Part shown: piece after piece, positions 45,608-55,253 of the stretch
Layout of the letters: each line of letters starts with the position of its first letter
Numbering within the stretch: position 1 is the first letter of the stretch
Source of the DNA: Leptolyngbya sp. NIES-3755
GTDB taxonomy: Bacteria > Cyanobacteriota > Cyanobacteriia > Leptolyngbyales > Leptolyngbyaceae
Direction of reading: 5' to 3'
Length of the DNA stretch: 64,000 nucleotides
Assembly (NCBI GenBank): GCA_001548435.1
Contig: AP017308.1
Coordinates: forward strand, 6,147,030 to 6,211,029
The notes under the pieces: generated by a model
What the model was told of the DNA's origin: nothing
The model's input: only the letters and a program-made list of their open reading frames with translations
Database searches by the model: none
Program-made: the position numbers and the translations under genes

Positions 45608-46278
45608 TGAATTGTAGTGAGAAGTTGCTGAGCCGTTTTGATTTGTTCTGGGCTAAAGGCAGCTTTGGATAGATAGCTTAGAGAAGCGCGATCGCCATAT
45701 CTTGGATCAACGTTGATCGCTTGCTGAAAGATTTGTTTTGCAGAGGTTTGATCGCCTTGTCCTTGATACGCGATCGCGAGTGCAATCCAAGGATGCGGAT
45801 TGTTCGGTTCTAGTTCAGCCGCTCGTTTCGCACATTCTACTGACCAATCGTACATCGCCAATCGTTCATACGCTAAGCTCAGATTGAAGTAAGGAATTTC
45901 ATTGTTTTGGTCGAGCATGGTTGCCCAAGTGTGAGCCGCGATCGCATTAATGAGATCACCATTCACTAAGTAAGCAATCCCCAGTGCATTAAAGGTTTCA
46001 ATGTTGTACGGATTGTAAGGGATTGTACCTTGCAGAACATCGATCGCTTCTTGACGACGATTGGCGAGATGCAATGTCCAACCTAATCCGAGGCGACCGG
46101 GAAGATTCTTTTGATCGAGTTCAACTGCTTTTTGGAATGCTGCGATCGCTTGGGGAAATTGATCTTGAGCGCGATACTGAATGCCTTGCTGACGGTAATC
46201 TGCGGCAGTTTGAGCCAGCGTTGTTCTTGCCGTTCCAAGGATCAAAGTAAGCGAAAATAGAACACTGAAAATACGCAT
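45604..46278 (-). CDS. Exported TPR-repeat protein
   Basis: 224 residues with a signal peptide (cleavage after TLA, residue 22) and four to five TPR units: AADYRQQGIQYRAQDQFPQA, RLGLGWTLHLANRRQEAIDV, ETFNALGIAYLVNGDLINAI, YFNLSLAYERLAMYDWSVEC and a final WIALAIAYQGQGD unit. Probably a periplasmic adaptor. It sits between the YkuD-like gene (3 nt upstream) and the Eis-like gene (4-nt overlap). Confidence 0.88.
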   Translation of the reverse strand: MRIFSVLFSLTLILGTARTTLAQTAADYRQQGIQYRAQDQFPQAIAAFQKAVELDQKNLPGRLGLGWTLHLANRRQEAIDVLQGTIPYNPYNIETFNALGIAYLVNGDLINAIAAHTWATMLDQNNEIPYFNLSLAYERLAMYDWSVECAKRAAELEPNNPHPWIALAIAYQGQGDQTSAKQIFQQAINVDPRYGDRASLSYLSKAAFSPEQIKTAQQLLTTIQ

Positions 46279-46281
46279 GAT

Positions 46282-47571
46282 TTAGAGAGCATTAATTTGA
46301 GCAGCGATCGCATCGGGCGATTCGGTTGATTCTACAACAATGAGATAGCCCGTTGGATTGCGTCCGAGTCGAGCGAGCAAATCGGGCATGTGAGCAAATT
46401 GGACTCGTCCAGTATTGTCATAGAGTTCGAGCGCAGAAAGACACCCGATCGCAGGATTCCAGCCCTCACTTTGTGGATACCGCTGATTGTTCGTAAAAAA
46501 CTTCGGATCTTCTCCGCTGCCATGAATTCTAAACAAGCTCCGTCCGAACAGTCCAGCCCAGTAGCTTGCTTGAATCGGGAAATAGTTTCGCCAACTCGGA
46601 GGCAGTAAGGCATTGTAACCATTGAGCTTTCCGGTTAGTGTTCCTTTGCGTCCTGGAATAAATTCTTTTACTCCTGGTTCGAGCGGTGCAAATAGATTCA
46701 CTAAGGGATAAAAGCCATAAGCTCGAAAGTACTCAGTGTCAGGCTGTGGAATGGTTCCTTCGATGCGATAGATCCCTTGGGGTGTATAGCCGCGTGAAAA
46801 ATTCCAGGAAAGATTATGCAGCGATCGCGTTAACAGTGGCATTGTCCAAAGTCGTCCATTGTTCCGCACAAATCGACCCGTTCGATCTCTAAGAAAGGTT
46901 GTGCAGAGTTGAGAGCGATCGCGATTACAGAACACATAAAGCTGCTGTTGATTTGGTACGATCGTCCAAGCTAGTAAGTCCCGAATCGGTGGTGTTTCCA
47001 GTGTTGTTGTGAGTCCTTTAATCGTAGTGTAGAGGCTTACATTCTCAGACCATTTTGGAAAGCGTTGTGCGATCGAATCAATCCACTGTTGTTGCTGAGC
47101 GACTGTTGCACCTCCTTTTGCAAGCGTAGAGAGTGACATTGCGACCCACTGTGGATTTGGACTTTGTGCGATCGTTTGAATGAATTGCTGTTCTAAATTG
47201 GGTGTAGGATTGCTTAGATAAAGCTGGTTTGCAATCTGTAGTGCCATCTCAACAGTACGAGACTGAGCGGGAGAGAGCCTTTGTGGGGTGAGGGTGAGAA
47301 TTTGAGCGATCGTATCTCTCACATAAGAATCTTGAGGTTCAATCACTGCGGTTGCCCAGAGTAATTGTCGCCAATGTCGCTCGTTGGCATCTACAACTGG
47401 GTAACGGCTCAGATCATAAGCAGCAGGAGAAATAAGACGTAATTGTTCTTGTCGCTGACGAATTCGAGCTTCGGCGGTTGCAAGCGGGATTAAATTGCTT
47501 TGTGCAGGTGCGATCGGGCTTGCCAAAATCAGCACTAAGCTTGCAATGTGAATGAGTGTACGACGTGCCAT
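46282..47571 (-). CDS. Secreted protein with L,D-transpeptidase (YkuD)-like site
   Basis: 429 residues with a signal peptide (LVLILASPIAPAQ). The first 200 residues are helical and of unknown type. The rest holds a candidate YkuD catalytic core: IHGSGEDP with His, then about 20 residues later AIGCLSALELYD with the Cys. This fits HxxG...(S/G)xGC of enzymes that cross-link or modify peptidoglycan. The usual Ser/Thr-His before GC is replaced (AIGC), so activity is uncertain. It is the first gene of a tight three-gene unit with TPR and Eis-like genes. Confidence 0.65.
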   Translation of the reverse strand: MARRTLIHIASLVLILASPIAPAQSNLIPLATAEARIRQRQEQLRLISPAAYDLSRYPVVDANERHWRQLLWATAVIEPQDSYVRDTIAQILTLTPQRLSPAQSRTVEMALQIANQLYLSNPTPNLEQQFIQTIAQSPNPQWVAMSLSTLAKGGATVAQQQQWIDSIAQRFPKWSENVSLYTTIKGLTTTLETPPIRDLLAWTIVPNQQQLYVFCNRDRSQLCTTFLRDRTGRFVRNNGRLWTMPLLTRSLHNLSWNFSRGYTPQGIYRIEGTIPQPDTEYFRAYGFYPLVNLFAPLEPGVKEFIPGRKGTLTGKLNGYNALLPPSWRNYFPIQASYWAGLFGRSLFRIHGSGEDPKFFTNNQRYPQSEGWNPAIGCLSALELYDNTGRVQFAHMPDLLARLGRNPTGYLIVVESTESPDAIAAQINAL

Positions 47572-47686
47572 AAAAGTAATCGATGTAATTCATACGGATC
47601 AGAGAAGGGATGCTCTGACTTCTTGTCCCCTCTGCCTAGAGCCACCTTGTACAAGCTTACTTCGCTCCGGTTCAGTCTGCTTCTGC

Positions 47687-47790
47687 CCCCTAAATCCCCC
47701 GAATCGGGGGACTTTGAAACAGGTAGAGTCCCATCAGTCTGAGGAATTTGTCTTCCTCAAAGTCCCCTACGAGTGGGGGATTTAGGGGGC
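47687..47790. repeat. 104-bp foldback repeat (MITE-like)
   Basis: The left arm (from 47687: CCCCCTAAATCCCCC and on to GGGGGACTTTG at 47717) and the right arm (from CAAAGTCCCC at 47759 to GGGGGATTTAGGGGG at 47790) are inverted copies, about 31 nt each, around a 41-nt middle. It lies between the YkuD-like gene and pgm and occupies most of that gap. It has no coding content. This C/G-block palindrome type is frequent in cyanobacterial intergenic DNA. Confidence 0.85.
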
Positions 47791-47823
47791 GAAGGACTTA
47801 AACGAGAACAGATTCATCAACTC

Positions 47824-49497
<1,674 letters not shown>

Positions 49498-49614
49498 TCA
49501 TTGTCCCCTACTTTTGCATGGTCAGAGACGCACAGTTAAGAATTACGTCTTTCTCAAAATTCGGGCGATCGCGGTTGATACGATCGCACTCCATAGACCA
49601 TTTTCTTCAGATTT

Positions 49615-50079
49615 ATGACCACAACTATTTCCTTTCCCTACACCGCTGACCTCGCAAGTGATGATTATCTCGTGGTCGGTTTAGCCACTTGCTTTATCAA
49701 AGACGATGATGGCGTTCACGAAGTCCATGTCGTCGAACCGATTCCCTCAGCCGCACTCGAAGCGATCGTCAAAGGCATTCCCACTTCGTATCAATTGGCA
49801 ACCGCAACCACGATCGGAACAGTGATCTCTGAAGATGCGTTCCGCGCTCCCGACAATTTCCCCACTGATGTCCAATTCTGCGACGATTTCGCCTTTCGTG
49901 CCACTTCATCCGCTCGGACGTACAAAGCTAAAAACAGCGCTCAATCTCACATCCCGGCAGGCACAACTCGAACCGATTTTAATTTCTCAATCGATCGCAA
50001 GCGCGTTCTCAACTCACAGCGCATCGTAAAAACTGAGGATAATGTAAAACAACATAAGTACACTCACGAAGTTCTGTAA
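49615..50079 (+). CDS. Protein of unknown function
   Basis: 154 residues (MTTTISFPYTADLASDDYLV, VVGLATCFIKDDDGVHEVHV, VEPIPSAALEAIVKGIPTSY). I have a faint sense of a conserved cyanobacterial protein but cannot name a family. Acidic N-terminal half, basic C-terminal tail (DRKRVLNSQRIVKTEDNVKQ); no signal or membrane segment. The GST gene starts 2 nt after its stop, so the two are co-transcribed. Confidence 0.6.
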   Translation: MTTTISFPYTADLASDDYLVVGLATCFIKDDDGVHEVHVVEPIPSAALEAIVKGIPTSYQLATATTIGTVISEDAFRAPDNFPTDVQFCDDFAFRATSSARTYKAKNSAQSHIPAGTTRTDFNFSIDRKRVLNSQRIVKTEDNVKQHKYTHEVL

Positions 50080-50081
50080 CT

Positions 50082-50657
50082 ATGCTTAAGCTATACGGTG
50101 GTGCGCGGAGTCGAGCCTCGATCGTGCAATGGTATCTCGAAGAGTTAGAGATCCCTTACGAATTCGTCATGCTTGATCTGCAAGCCGGAGAACACCGACA
50201 ACCGGACTTTTGTGAAATTAATCCGTTTGCCAAAGTTCCGGCGATCGTAGACGGAGATCTCAAACTTTGGGAGTCGGGCGCGATTTTGCTTTATTTGCAC
50301 GATCGGTACGGTCAGGCGGATTTAAATGATCGTGCGATCGCGGCTCAGTGGGTTCTCTTTGCCAATGCCACTTTAGGACCGGGAGTTTTTGTCGAAGCCA
50401 ATCGAGAGCGAGAAATGCCGCGATTAATGAAGCCCTTAGATGAGATTTTCGGCAAGCGGGAATATATTGCAGGCGATAAGTTCACCGTCTCAGATGTCGC
50501 AGTCGGTTCAATGTTGGCGTATATTCCGCTGATGTTGCGGCTCGATTTGAGCGAATATCCGAATGTAGTTGACTACATGAAGCGAATTGCGGAGCGTCCA
50601 GCGTTTCAGAAAGCGCTGCCTCTGGCACACGCAAGCGTGACCGGCGGACGGAAGTAA
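50082..50657 (+). CDS. Glutathione S-transferase family protein
   Basis: 191 residues. An N-terminal thioredoxin-like domain (MLKLYGGARSRASIVQWYLE; the cis-Pro in AKVPAIVDGDLKLWESGAIL, with Glu-Ser binding glutathione) is followed by a helical C-terminal domain (FTVSDVAVGSMLAYIPL, the N-capping box). Function is probably glutathione conjugation or reduction of a small molecule. It is directly after a gene of unknown function. Confidence 0.9.
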   Translation: MLKLYGGARSRASIVQWYLEELEIPYEFVMLDLQAGEHRQPDFCEINPFAKVPAIVDGDLKLWESGAILLYLHDRYGQADLNDRAIAAQWVLFANATLGPGVFVEANREREMPRLMKPLDEIFGKREYIAGDKFTVSDVAVGSMLAYIPLMLRLDLSEYPNVVDYMKRIAERPAFQKALPLAHASVTGGRK

Positions 50658-50661
50658 TTCT

Positions 50662-50867
50662 ATGCTTGAACCAAGACGGTATGCGGTTGAACCGGAATCG
50701 ATCAAGGCTTACCGGATTCGGGTTTTGTTTCATTGTGAAGAAAGCAAGAAACTGATCCTTCCATGCGGGCAGCGATCGCGCTTTATTTAGCGGAAGCAGC
50801 GACCACTCTTGCTCGATTAGAGGCAGAAGAAGCCCAAAAATTGTTATCCGCGAGTCATTCTGCTTAA
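50662..50867 (+). pseudogene. Possible small gene split by a frameshift
   Basis: Two short frames, 50662-50790 (MLEPRRYAVEPESIKAYRIR, ending CEESKKLILPCGQRSRFI) and 50763-50867 (MRAAIALYLAEAATTLARLE, AEEAQKLLSASHSA), overlap. Reading the first up to KLILP and then shifting into the second gives a smooth helical protein of about 67 residues. This may be a broken small gene, a programmed shift or two unrelated frames. No family is recognised. A terminator follows at 50877. Confidence 0.4.
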
Positions 50868-50876
50868 CCGCAAAAA

Positions 50877-50897
50877 AGGGGGTCAAAACTGCCCCCT
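50877..50897. terminator. Bidirectional terminator
   Basis: 6-bp arms AGGGGG (50877-50882) and CCCCCT (50892-50897). Followed by CTCTTTTT on the plus strand and by a run of T on the minus strand, so it can serve the GST transcript and psbK, which converge here. Confidence 0.8.
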
Positions 50898-50925
50898 CTC
50901 TTTTTATGGTTTTGTAAAGCGCGAT

Positions 50926-51063
50926 TTATTTGAAACCGACTGCTGCTTGCCACACAAATGCCAGCAACAGAAAGAACACAGGAATCACAGGCAGAATATC
51001 AACCAGCGGATCAAAAATCGAATAAGCTTCGGGCAATTTTGCGAGTAGCATTGCTGCTTCCAT
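50926..51063 (-). CDS. psbK: Photosystem II protein K
   Basis: 45 residues ([45 protein letters not shown]), a near-textbook PsbK sequence: a short leader, then KLPEAY as the start of the mature protein, then one membrane helix. It is a small subunit at the edge of the PSII core near CP43. Too short for most gene callers. It is on the same strand as tgt, which as I recall is its usual neighbour, but mazEF lies between them here. The terminator at 50877-50897 follows. Confidence 0.96.
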   Translation of the reverse strand: MEAAMLLAKLPEAYSIFDPLVDILPVIPVFFLLLAFVWQAAVGFK

Positions 51064-51164
51064 GACTCGATGACCTCTCCAACACAGGACTCATAATTGA
51101 TACAGAGTTTAACACGATTCGTCGATCGACTCTAGTTGATCCAGTCCTCTATCAATAACTACAA

Positions 51165-51174
51165 TGTAATTACA
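51165..51174. promoter_or_regulatory. Candidate mazEF operator
   Basis: Perfect 10-bp palindrome TGTAATTACA, 14 nt before the mazE ATG. MazE/AbrB-type antitoxins often bind short palindromes near their own promoter; the assignment here is inference. Confidence 0.4.
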
Positions 51175-51188
51175 CTTCTAAAAGCTGT

Positions 51189-51452
51189 ATGAGTACAACC
51201 ATTAGGACTCAAATTGTGAAAGTCGGAAATTCTCAAGGAATCAGAATTCCGAAGCGCCTCCTGGAACAGAGCGGCATCAAAGGCGAGGTCGAGATTGAAG
51301 TTCAGCAGAATCAATTGATTATTCGTCCGGTTGCTCATCCACGGGCAGGATGGGAAGACGCGATCGAGGCAGTCATCGCAGAACATGGTGACGAAGGATT
51401 GCTAGATGATGAAACTCCGACGCAGTGGGACGAAACCGAATGGCAATGGTAG
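51189..51452 (+). CDS. mazE: MazE-type (AbrB-fold) antitoxin
   Basis: 87 residues. SpoVT/AbrB swapped-hairpin domain at the N-terminus (TQIVKVGNSQGIRIPKRLLE, with GNSQGIRIP the signature). The acidic C-terminal tail (DDETPTQWDETEWQW) is expected to bind and block MazF. Its last 13 nt overlap the start of mazF. Confidence 0.93.
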   Translation: MSTTIRTQIVKVGNSQGIRIPKRLLEQSGIKGEVEIEVQQNQLIIRPVAHPRAGWEDAIEAVIAEHGDEGLLDDETPTQWDETEWQW

Positions 51453-51769
51453 TGCGTCGATTTGATGTATTTCTGGTGCAGCTAGATCCGACCGTTGGAT
51501 TTGAAATTCAGAAAACTCGTCCCTGTGTGATTATTTCTCCCGACGAGATGAATCGATCGTTAAAGACAGTTCTGATTGCACCGTTGACCTCGGTAAAGCG
51601 AAACTTTCCATTTCGAGTAGACTGCCAGTTTCAAGGAAAAGAAGGGCAAATTGTACTCGATCAAATCCGAGCAGTAGACAAAACTCGACTTGTTCAACTT
51701 TTAGGTCAAGTGACTTCAGACGAACAAAGAGCAATTCTCGACAACTTAGCTGAAATCTTTGCAGAGTAA
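51440..51769 (+). CDS. mazF: MazF-type mRNA interferase toxin
   Basis: About 109 residues from ATG 51440 (MAMVVRRFDVFLVQLDPTVG); ATG 51446 is equally possible. PemK/MazF fold: the QKTRPCVIISPDEMNRSLKT region holds the catalytic Arg and Thr/Ser side, and GQIVLDQIRAVDKTRLVQLL follows. No frameshift or lost key residue is seen. The module therefore looks intact, unlike the yefM/yoeB locus. Its stop is 1 nt before the tgt stop (convergent). Confidence 0.92.
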   Translation: MAMVVRRFDVFLVQLDPTVGFEIQKTRPCVIISPDEMNRSLKTVLIAPLTSVKRNFPFRVDCQFQGKEGQIVLDQIRAVDKTRLVQLLGQVTSDEQRAILDNLAEIFAE

Positions 51770-51770
51770 T

Positions 51771-52880
51771 CTATTCAACGGGTGTGATCCAGTGTGCAAA
51801 TTCAGTGTGAAATGTGCCGTTAAAAATGGCGGCTCGAATCCGTTGGGTGAATCGGATCAGTTCGGTGATGTTGTGAATTGAGATGAGCGTATAGGCGAGG
51901 AGTTCTTGAGATCGCAGTAAGTGACTGACATAAGCCCGACTGAAATTTTGGCAAGTGTAACAAGGGCAAGTTTCATCGATCGACGTAAAATCCTCGCGAA
52001 ATCTCGCATTCTTCAGATTCCAGCGTTCTCCTTGCACTAAAGCCGCTCCATGTCGTGCCAATCGAGTTGGAATCACACAGTCGAATAAATCCATTCCAGC
52101 CGCGATCGCACGTGCCATTTCTCGATACGTTCCCACTCCCATCAAATAGCGGGGCTTATCTTCGGGCAGTAAAGGCGTAGTGGCTTGCACAACTCGATCG
52201 ATAATCTCCGGAGCTTCTCCGACGCTAACTCCTCCGATCGCATATCCAGGTAAATTCAGATCCGCTAACTGTCGAACGGCTTCGGCTCTGAGATCTAAAA
52301 ATTCTCCACCCTGAACAATTCCAAACAAGGCTTGATCGGGTCTTTTATGCGCCTCGACGCAGCGTTTGAGCCATTCATACGTTCGACTGGTTGCTTTCTC
52401 GGTGGCATCGCGTCCCACTCCAGAGGGGGGACATTCATCGAACGCCATGATCACGTCTGCGCCTAATGCGTTTTGAATCTCGATCGACTTCTCTGGCGTG
52501 ATTTTGATCATTTGACCATCACGGGGAGATCGAAACGTGACTCCTTCATCGGTAATCGATCGCATTTCACTCAAGCTAAATACCTGAAACCCGCCTGAAT
52601 CAGTCAGCATCGGTTTCGACCAATTCATAAACCGATGAACTCCTCCTGCTTTTTCTACAATGTCTTCCCCAGGCTGCAAGTGTAAATGATACGTATTTGA
52701 CAACACCATCTGTGCCCCGGTTTCTTCGAGTTGGGCAGGAGTGATCGTTTTGACATTTGCTAACGTTCCCACGGGCATGAAGCGAGGCGTTTCAACGATG
52801 CCATGTGGGGTGTGGAAAACTCCAGCGCGGGCGTGAGTGTGTTTGCAGTGAGCCTGACATTGAAAAGAAAACTGATTCAA
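51771..52880 (-). CDS. tgt: Queuine/archaeosine tRNA-guanine transglycosylase
   Basis: Exchanges G34 for a queuosine precursor in GUN-anticodon tRNAs. It is 369 residues. Active-site features: [13 protein letters not shown] (nucleophile region), [10 protein letters not shown], the second Asp in [15 protein letters not shown], and the C-terminal zinc site (CPCYTC, then HNITELIRF with His). Same strand as psbK, from which it is separated by mazEF. Confidence 0.96.
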   Translation of the reverse strand: MNQFSFQCQAHCKHTHARAGVFHTPHGIVETPRFMPVGTLANVKTITPAQLEETGAQMVLSNTYHLHLQPGEDIVEKAGGVHRFMNWSKPMLTDSGGFQVFSLSEMRSITDEGVTFRSPRDGQMIKITPEKSIEIQNALGADVIMAFDECPPSGVGRDATEKATSRTYEWLKRCVEAHKRPDQALFGIVQGGEFLDLRAEAVRQLADLNLPGYAIGGVSVGEAPEIIDRVVQATTPLLPEDKPRYLMGVGTYREMARAIAAGMDLFDCVIPTRLARHGAALVQGERWNLKNARFREDFTSIDETCPCYTCQNFSRAYVSHLLRSQELLAYTLISIHNITELIRFTQRIRAAIFNGTFHTEFAHWITPVE

Positions 52881-53023
52881 AGCTGAACTTCCGAAATAAA
52901 TGCAAACTCCATCATAGATGTGTCGAGAGGCGAATGCGATCGTCTTCCTGAAAGCTGATTGCGCTCTCGATCGCTTTGCCTAAACTCGAAGTCAGGCTCA
53001 ACGAATACCAAAATTTTTCTCAG

Positions 53024-53085
53024 CTTTCATAATTCTTTCATTTTCTGCGGTAACTTAGTAACATTAGCTTTCATTTTTCTTTCAT
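53024..53085 (+). promoter_or_regulatory. Four phased CTTTCAT repeats upstream of the metal transporter
   Basis: CTTTCAT occurs at 53024, 53035, 53068 and 53079. Each pair is spaced 11 nt and the pairs are 33 nt apart, so all four are on one face of the helix. The last ends 20 nt before the ATG at 53106, after which only a ribosome site (GGAGAG) remains. Tandem 11-nt spacing fits binding by an OmpR/PhoB-type response regulator dimer. ManR-type control of Mn transporters in cyanobacteria is a candidate. Confidence 0.6.
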
Positions 53086-53105
53086 TTTTGACTGGAGAGA
53101 ACGTT

Positions 53106-53912
53106 ATGCAATCGGCTTCCTTTTTTGATAACGCAAGTCCAAATCCCCGATTCACGGTGCACACTCAGGCGCAACAAGCCACGTCGAATCTGGTAGTCGA
53201 TCAGCTTAGTGTGAAATATCGATCGATCGAGGCTCTCACCGATGTTAGTTTCTCTGTTAAACCCGGTCGTTTAGTCGGAATCTTTGGACCGAATGGAGCG
53301 GGAAAAAGTACGCTGATTAAAGCAATGTTGGGATTGATTCCGACGATTAACGGTAAGGTGCTTTATCAAGGAAAACCGTTAGTGGATCAATTGGATCAAG
53401 TTGCTTATGTCCCGCAGCGATCGCAAATTGATTGGAGCTATCCAGTCACGGTTTGGGATGTGGTCATGATGGGACGCACCAGAAAAACGGGATGGTTCCA
53501 GCGGTATTCCTCGATTAGTCGGCGGTTGGCAACTCAGGCATTGGAACGAGTTGGAATGATCGAATTTCGCGATCGAGCTATCTCTGATCTGTCCGGTGGT
53601 CAACAGCAACGAGTCTTTCTCGCTCGCGCACTAGCACAACAAGCAGAGGTTTTTTGCTTTGATGAACCGTTCGTGGGAATTGATCAGAAAACACAGTCGA
53701 TCATGTTCAATGTATTTGAAGAATTGACTCGTGAGAATAAATTGATTCTGGTTGTAAATCACGATTTGGGCGAATCGATCACACACTTCGATGATTTGAT
53801 TTTGCTGAACAAATCGCTGGTTGCTAGTGGAACTCGTCAGCAAGTCTTGACCCAAGAAAATCTCGAACAGGCTTACGGTGGTAGAGTTGTCTATTTCTCG
53901 GAAGCTGCTTAA
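53106..53912 (+). CDS. mntA: Metal ABC transporter ATP-binding protein (Mn/Zn type)
   Basis: 268 residues from ATG 53106. Walker A (GPNGAGKST), signature (LSGGQQQRVFLARALAQQ), Walker B (VFCFDEPF) and switch His (NHDLGES). The wording SYPVTVWDVVMMGRTRK is typical of the Mn/Zn/Fe (MntA/ZnuC) group. It powers the permease encoded 2 nt downstream. The name follows the cyanobacterial Mn system, but zinc cannot be excluded. No binding-protein gene is next to it. An N-terminal extension of about 30 residues precedes the core. Confidence 0.85.
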   Translation: MQSASFFDNASPNPRFTVHTQAQQATSNLVVDQLSVKYRSIEALTDVSFSVKPGRLVGIFGPNGAGKSTLIKAMLGLIPTINGKVLYQGKPLVDQLDQVAYVPQRSQIDWSYPVTVWDVVMMGRTRKTGWFQRYSSISRRLATQALERVGMIEFRDRAISDLSGGQQQRVFLARALAQQAEVFCFDEPFVGIDQKTQSIMFNVFEELTRENKLILVVNHDLGESITHFDDLILLNKSLVASGTRQQVLTQENLEQAYGGRVVYFSEAA

Positions 53913-53914
53913 TC

Positions 53915-54820
53915 ATGGATGCCCTGATTGAACCTTTACAATACGGATTCATGCAGCGATCGCTGATCATTGCAATTCTTGTCGGGTTGATTTGCGCGAT
54001 CGTAGGAAGCTATCTAATCGTTCAACGGCTAGCTTTATTAGGGGATGCGATTAGTCACTCTGTCTTACCCGGATTAGCGATCGCATTTCTATTTGGATTT
54101 AATATCTTCGTCGGCGCTTTTATCGCAGGCGTTCTCAGTACCGTCATTATTGCTTGGATACGAGCGCGATCGCCGATTAAAGAAGATGCTGCGATGGGCA
54201 TTGTCTTTAGTGCCTTTTTCGCATTAGGAATTACATTAATCACTGTGATTCAGAAAGATAACAAAATCGATTTGAATCATTTTCTATTCGGCAATATTTT
54301 AGGTGTGACCGTTAGCGATGTTCGAGATACAGCGATTATTGCTACGGTGATTTTAGCGATCGTATTTCTTTTCTATAAAGAACTGCTCTTCTATACGTTC
54401 GATTCCTTGGGCGCACAAGCCGCAGGACTGCCGACAAACTTATTAAATCTTGGCTTAATGGTGCTGATTGCTTTAACGATCGTTGCCAGTATGAAAGCTG
54501 TTGGAGTCATCCTAGTTTTATCGCTTCTAATTACACCCGGTGCAACCGCTTATTTACTCGTAAAACGATTGCATCATGTGATGATTTTGGGAGCCGCGAT
54601 CGGGATTCTTTCTAGTATCAGCGGCATGTATCTGAGCTATTTTTACAATTTGCCATCAGGAGCCGCGATCGTCATGGTCGCATCTGGACTATTCTTCCTC
54701 GCATTTCTGCTCAGTCCACGACATGGCATTCTCACTCAACCTCGATCGAGAACGGTTCCATCCTTTCCACTCCTGCGTGAGATTCGAGACTTGATGCCTA
54801 AAAATCGTCAAAAGGGTTAA
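53915..54820 (+). CDS. mntB: Metal ABC transporter permease (Mn/Zn type)
   Basis: 301 residues with about eight to nine membrane segments. It has the ABC-3 family region LALLGDAISHSVLPGLAIAF (loop contacting the ATPase) and LVLSLLITPGATAYLLVKRL. Imports Mn2+ or Zn2+ with its ATPase. Partner of mntA in one transcript. The binding protein (MntC/ZnuA) must be encoded elsewhere. The 3' end overlaps the convergent zinc-ribbon gene by 23 nt. Confidence 0.88.
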   Translation: MDALIEPLQYGFMQRSLIIAILVGLICAIVGSYLIVQRLALLGDAISHSVLPGLAIAFLFGFNIFVGAFIAGVLSTVIIAWIRARSPIKEDAAMGIVFSAFFALGITLITVIQKDNKIDLNHFLFGNILGVTVSDVRDTAIIATVILAIVFLFYKELLFYTFDSLGAQAAGLPTNLLNLGLMVLIALTIVASMKAVGVILVLSLLITPGATAYLLVKRLHHVMILGAAIGILSSISGMYLSYFYNLPSGAAIVMVASGLFFLAFLLSPRHGILTQPRSRTVPSFPLLREIRDLMPKNRQKG

Positions 54821-55094
54821 ACGAATCGAATCGACTGCGGCGCGGTTCATCTTCGCGATTTCCAAGTTCGCTGGGAGGACGCTCATTGCTCCAAGCCCAC
54901 CACACCTGCCCACATTGACAGTGATAAAACTCCTGCCATTTCTTGCGGTAGTCCTCGGTGAAAACAGGCGATCGACGATTGATCCAAACGCGATCGGATT
55001 CCTTAGAAGATTTGTGGCAGGTTGGACAAGAGAAAGAAAACGAATGCACCGCCGTTTGTGTCCAGGCAGGCGGAACAGGTTCAAAAGCGTCCAT
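54798..55094 (-). CDS. Small zinc-ribbon-like protein
   Basis: 98 residues from ATG 55094 (MDAFEPVPPAWTQTAVHSFS). Two Cys pairs (CPTCHKSS and CQCG) suggest a zinc ribbon, followed by VWWAWSNERPPSELG. I have a moderate memory that this wording recurs in cyanobacterial hypothetical proteins. Function unknown. Tail-to-tail overlap with mntB of 23 nt. Confidence 0.65.
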   Translation of the reverse strand: MDAFEPVPPAWTQTAVHSFSFSCPTCHKSSKESDRVWINRRSPVFTEDYRKKWQEFYHCQCGQVWWAWSNERPPSELGNREDEPRRSRFDSFNPFDDF

Positions 55095-55253
55095 CATGGA
55101 TTGAGTCAGTTAACGCTGAACTCATTATGACTTGGAATTGAGGTTTCGAGATCATTCCGCAAGAGCGCGATCAGATTCTTGTGCCGAAATGAAAAATCTT
55201 GGGTATCGTTCTAGGGGCACTCTCAATCCTGTATCGTTTGTTTGCCTCTACCC

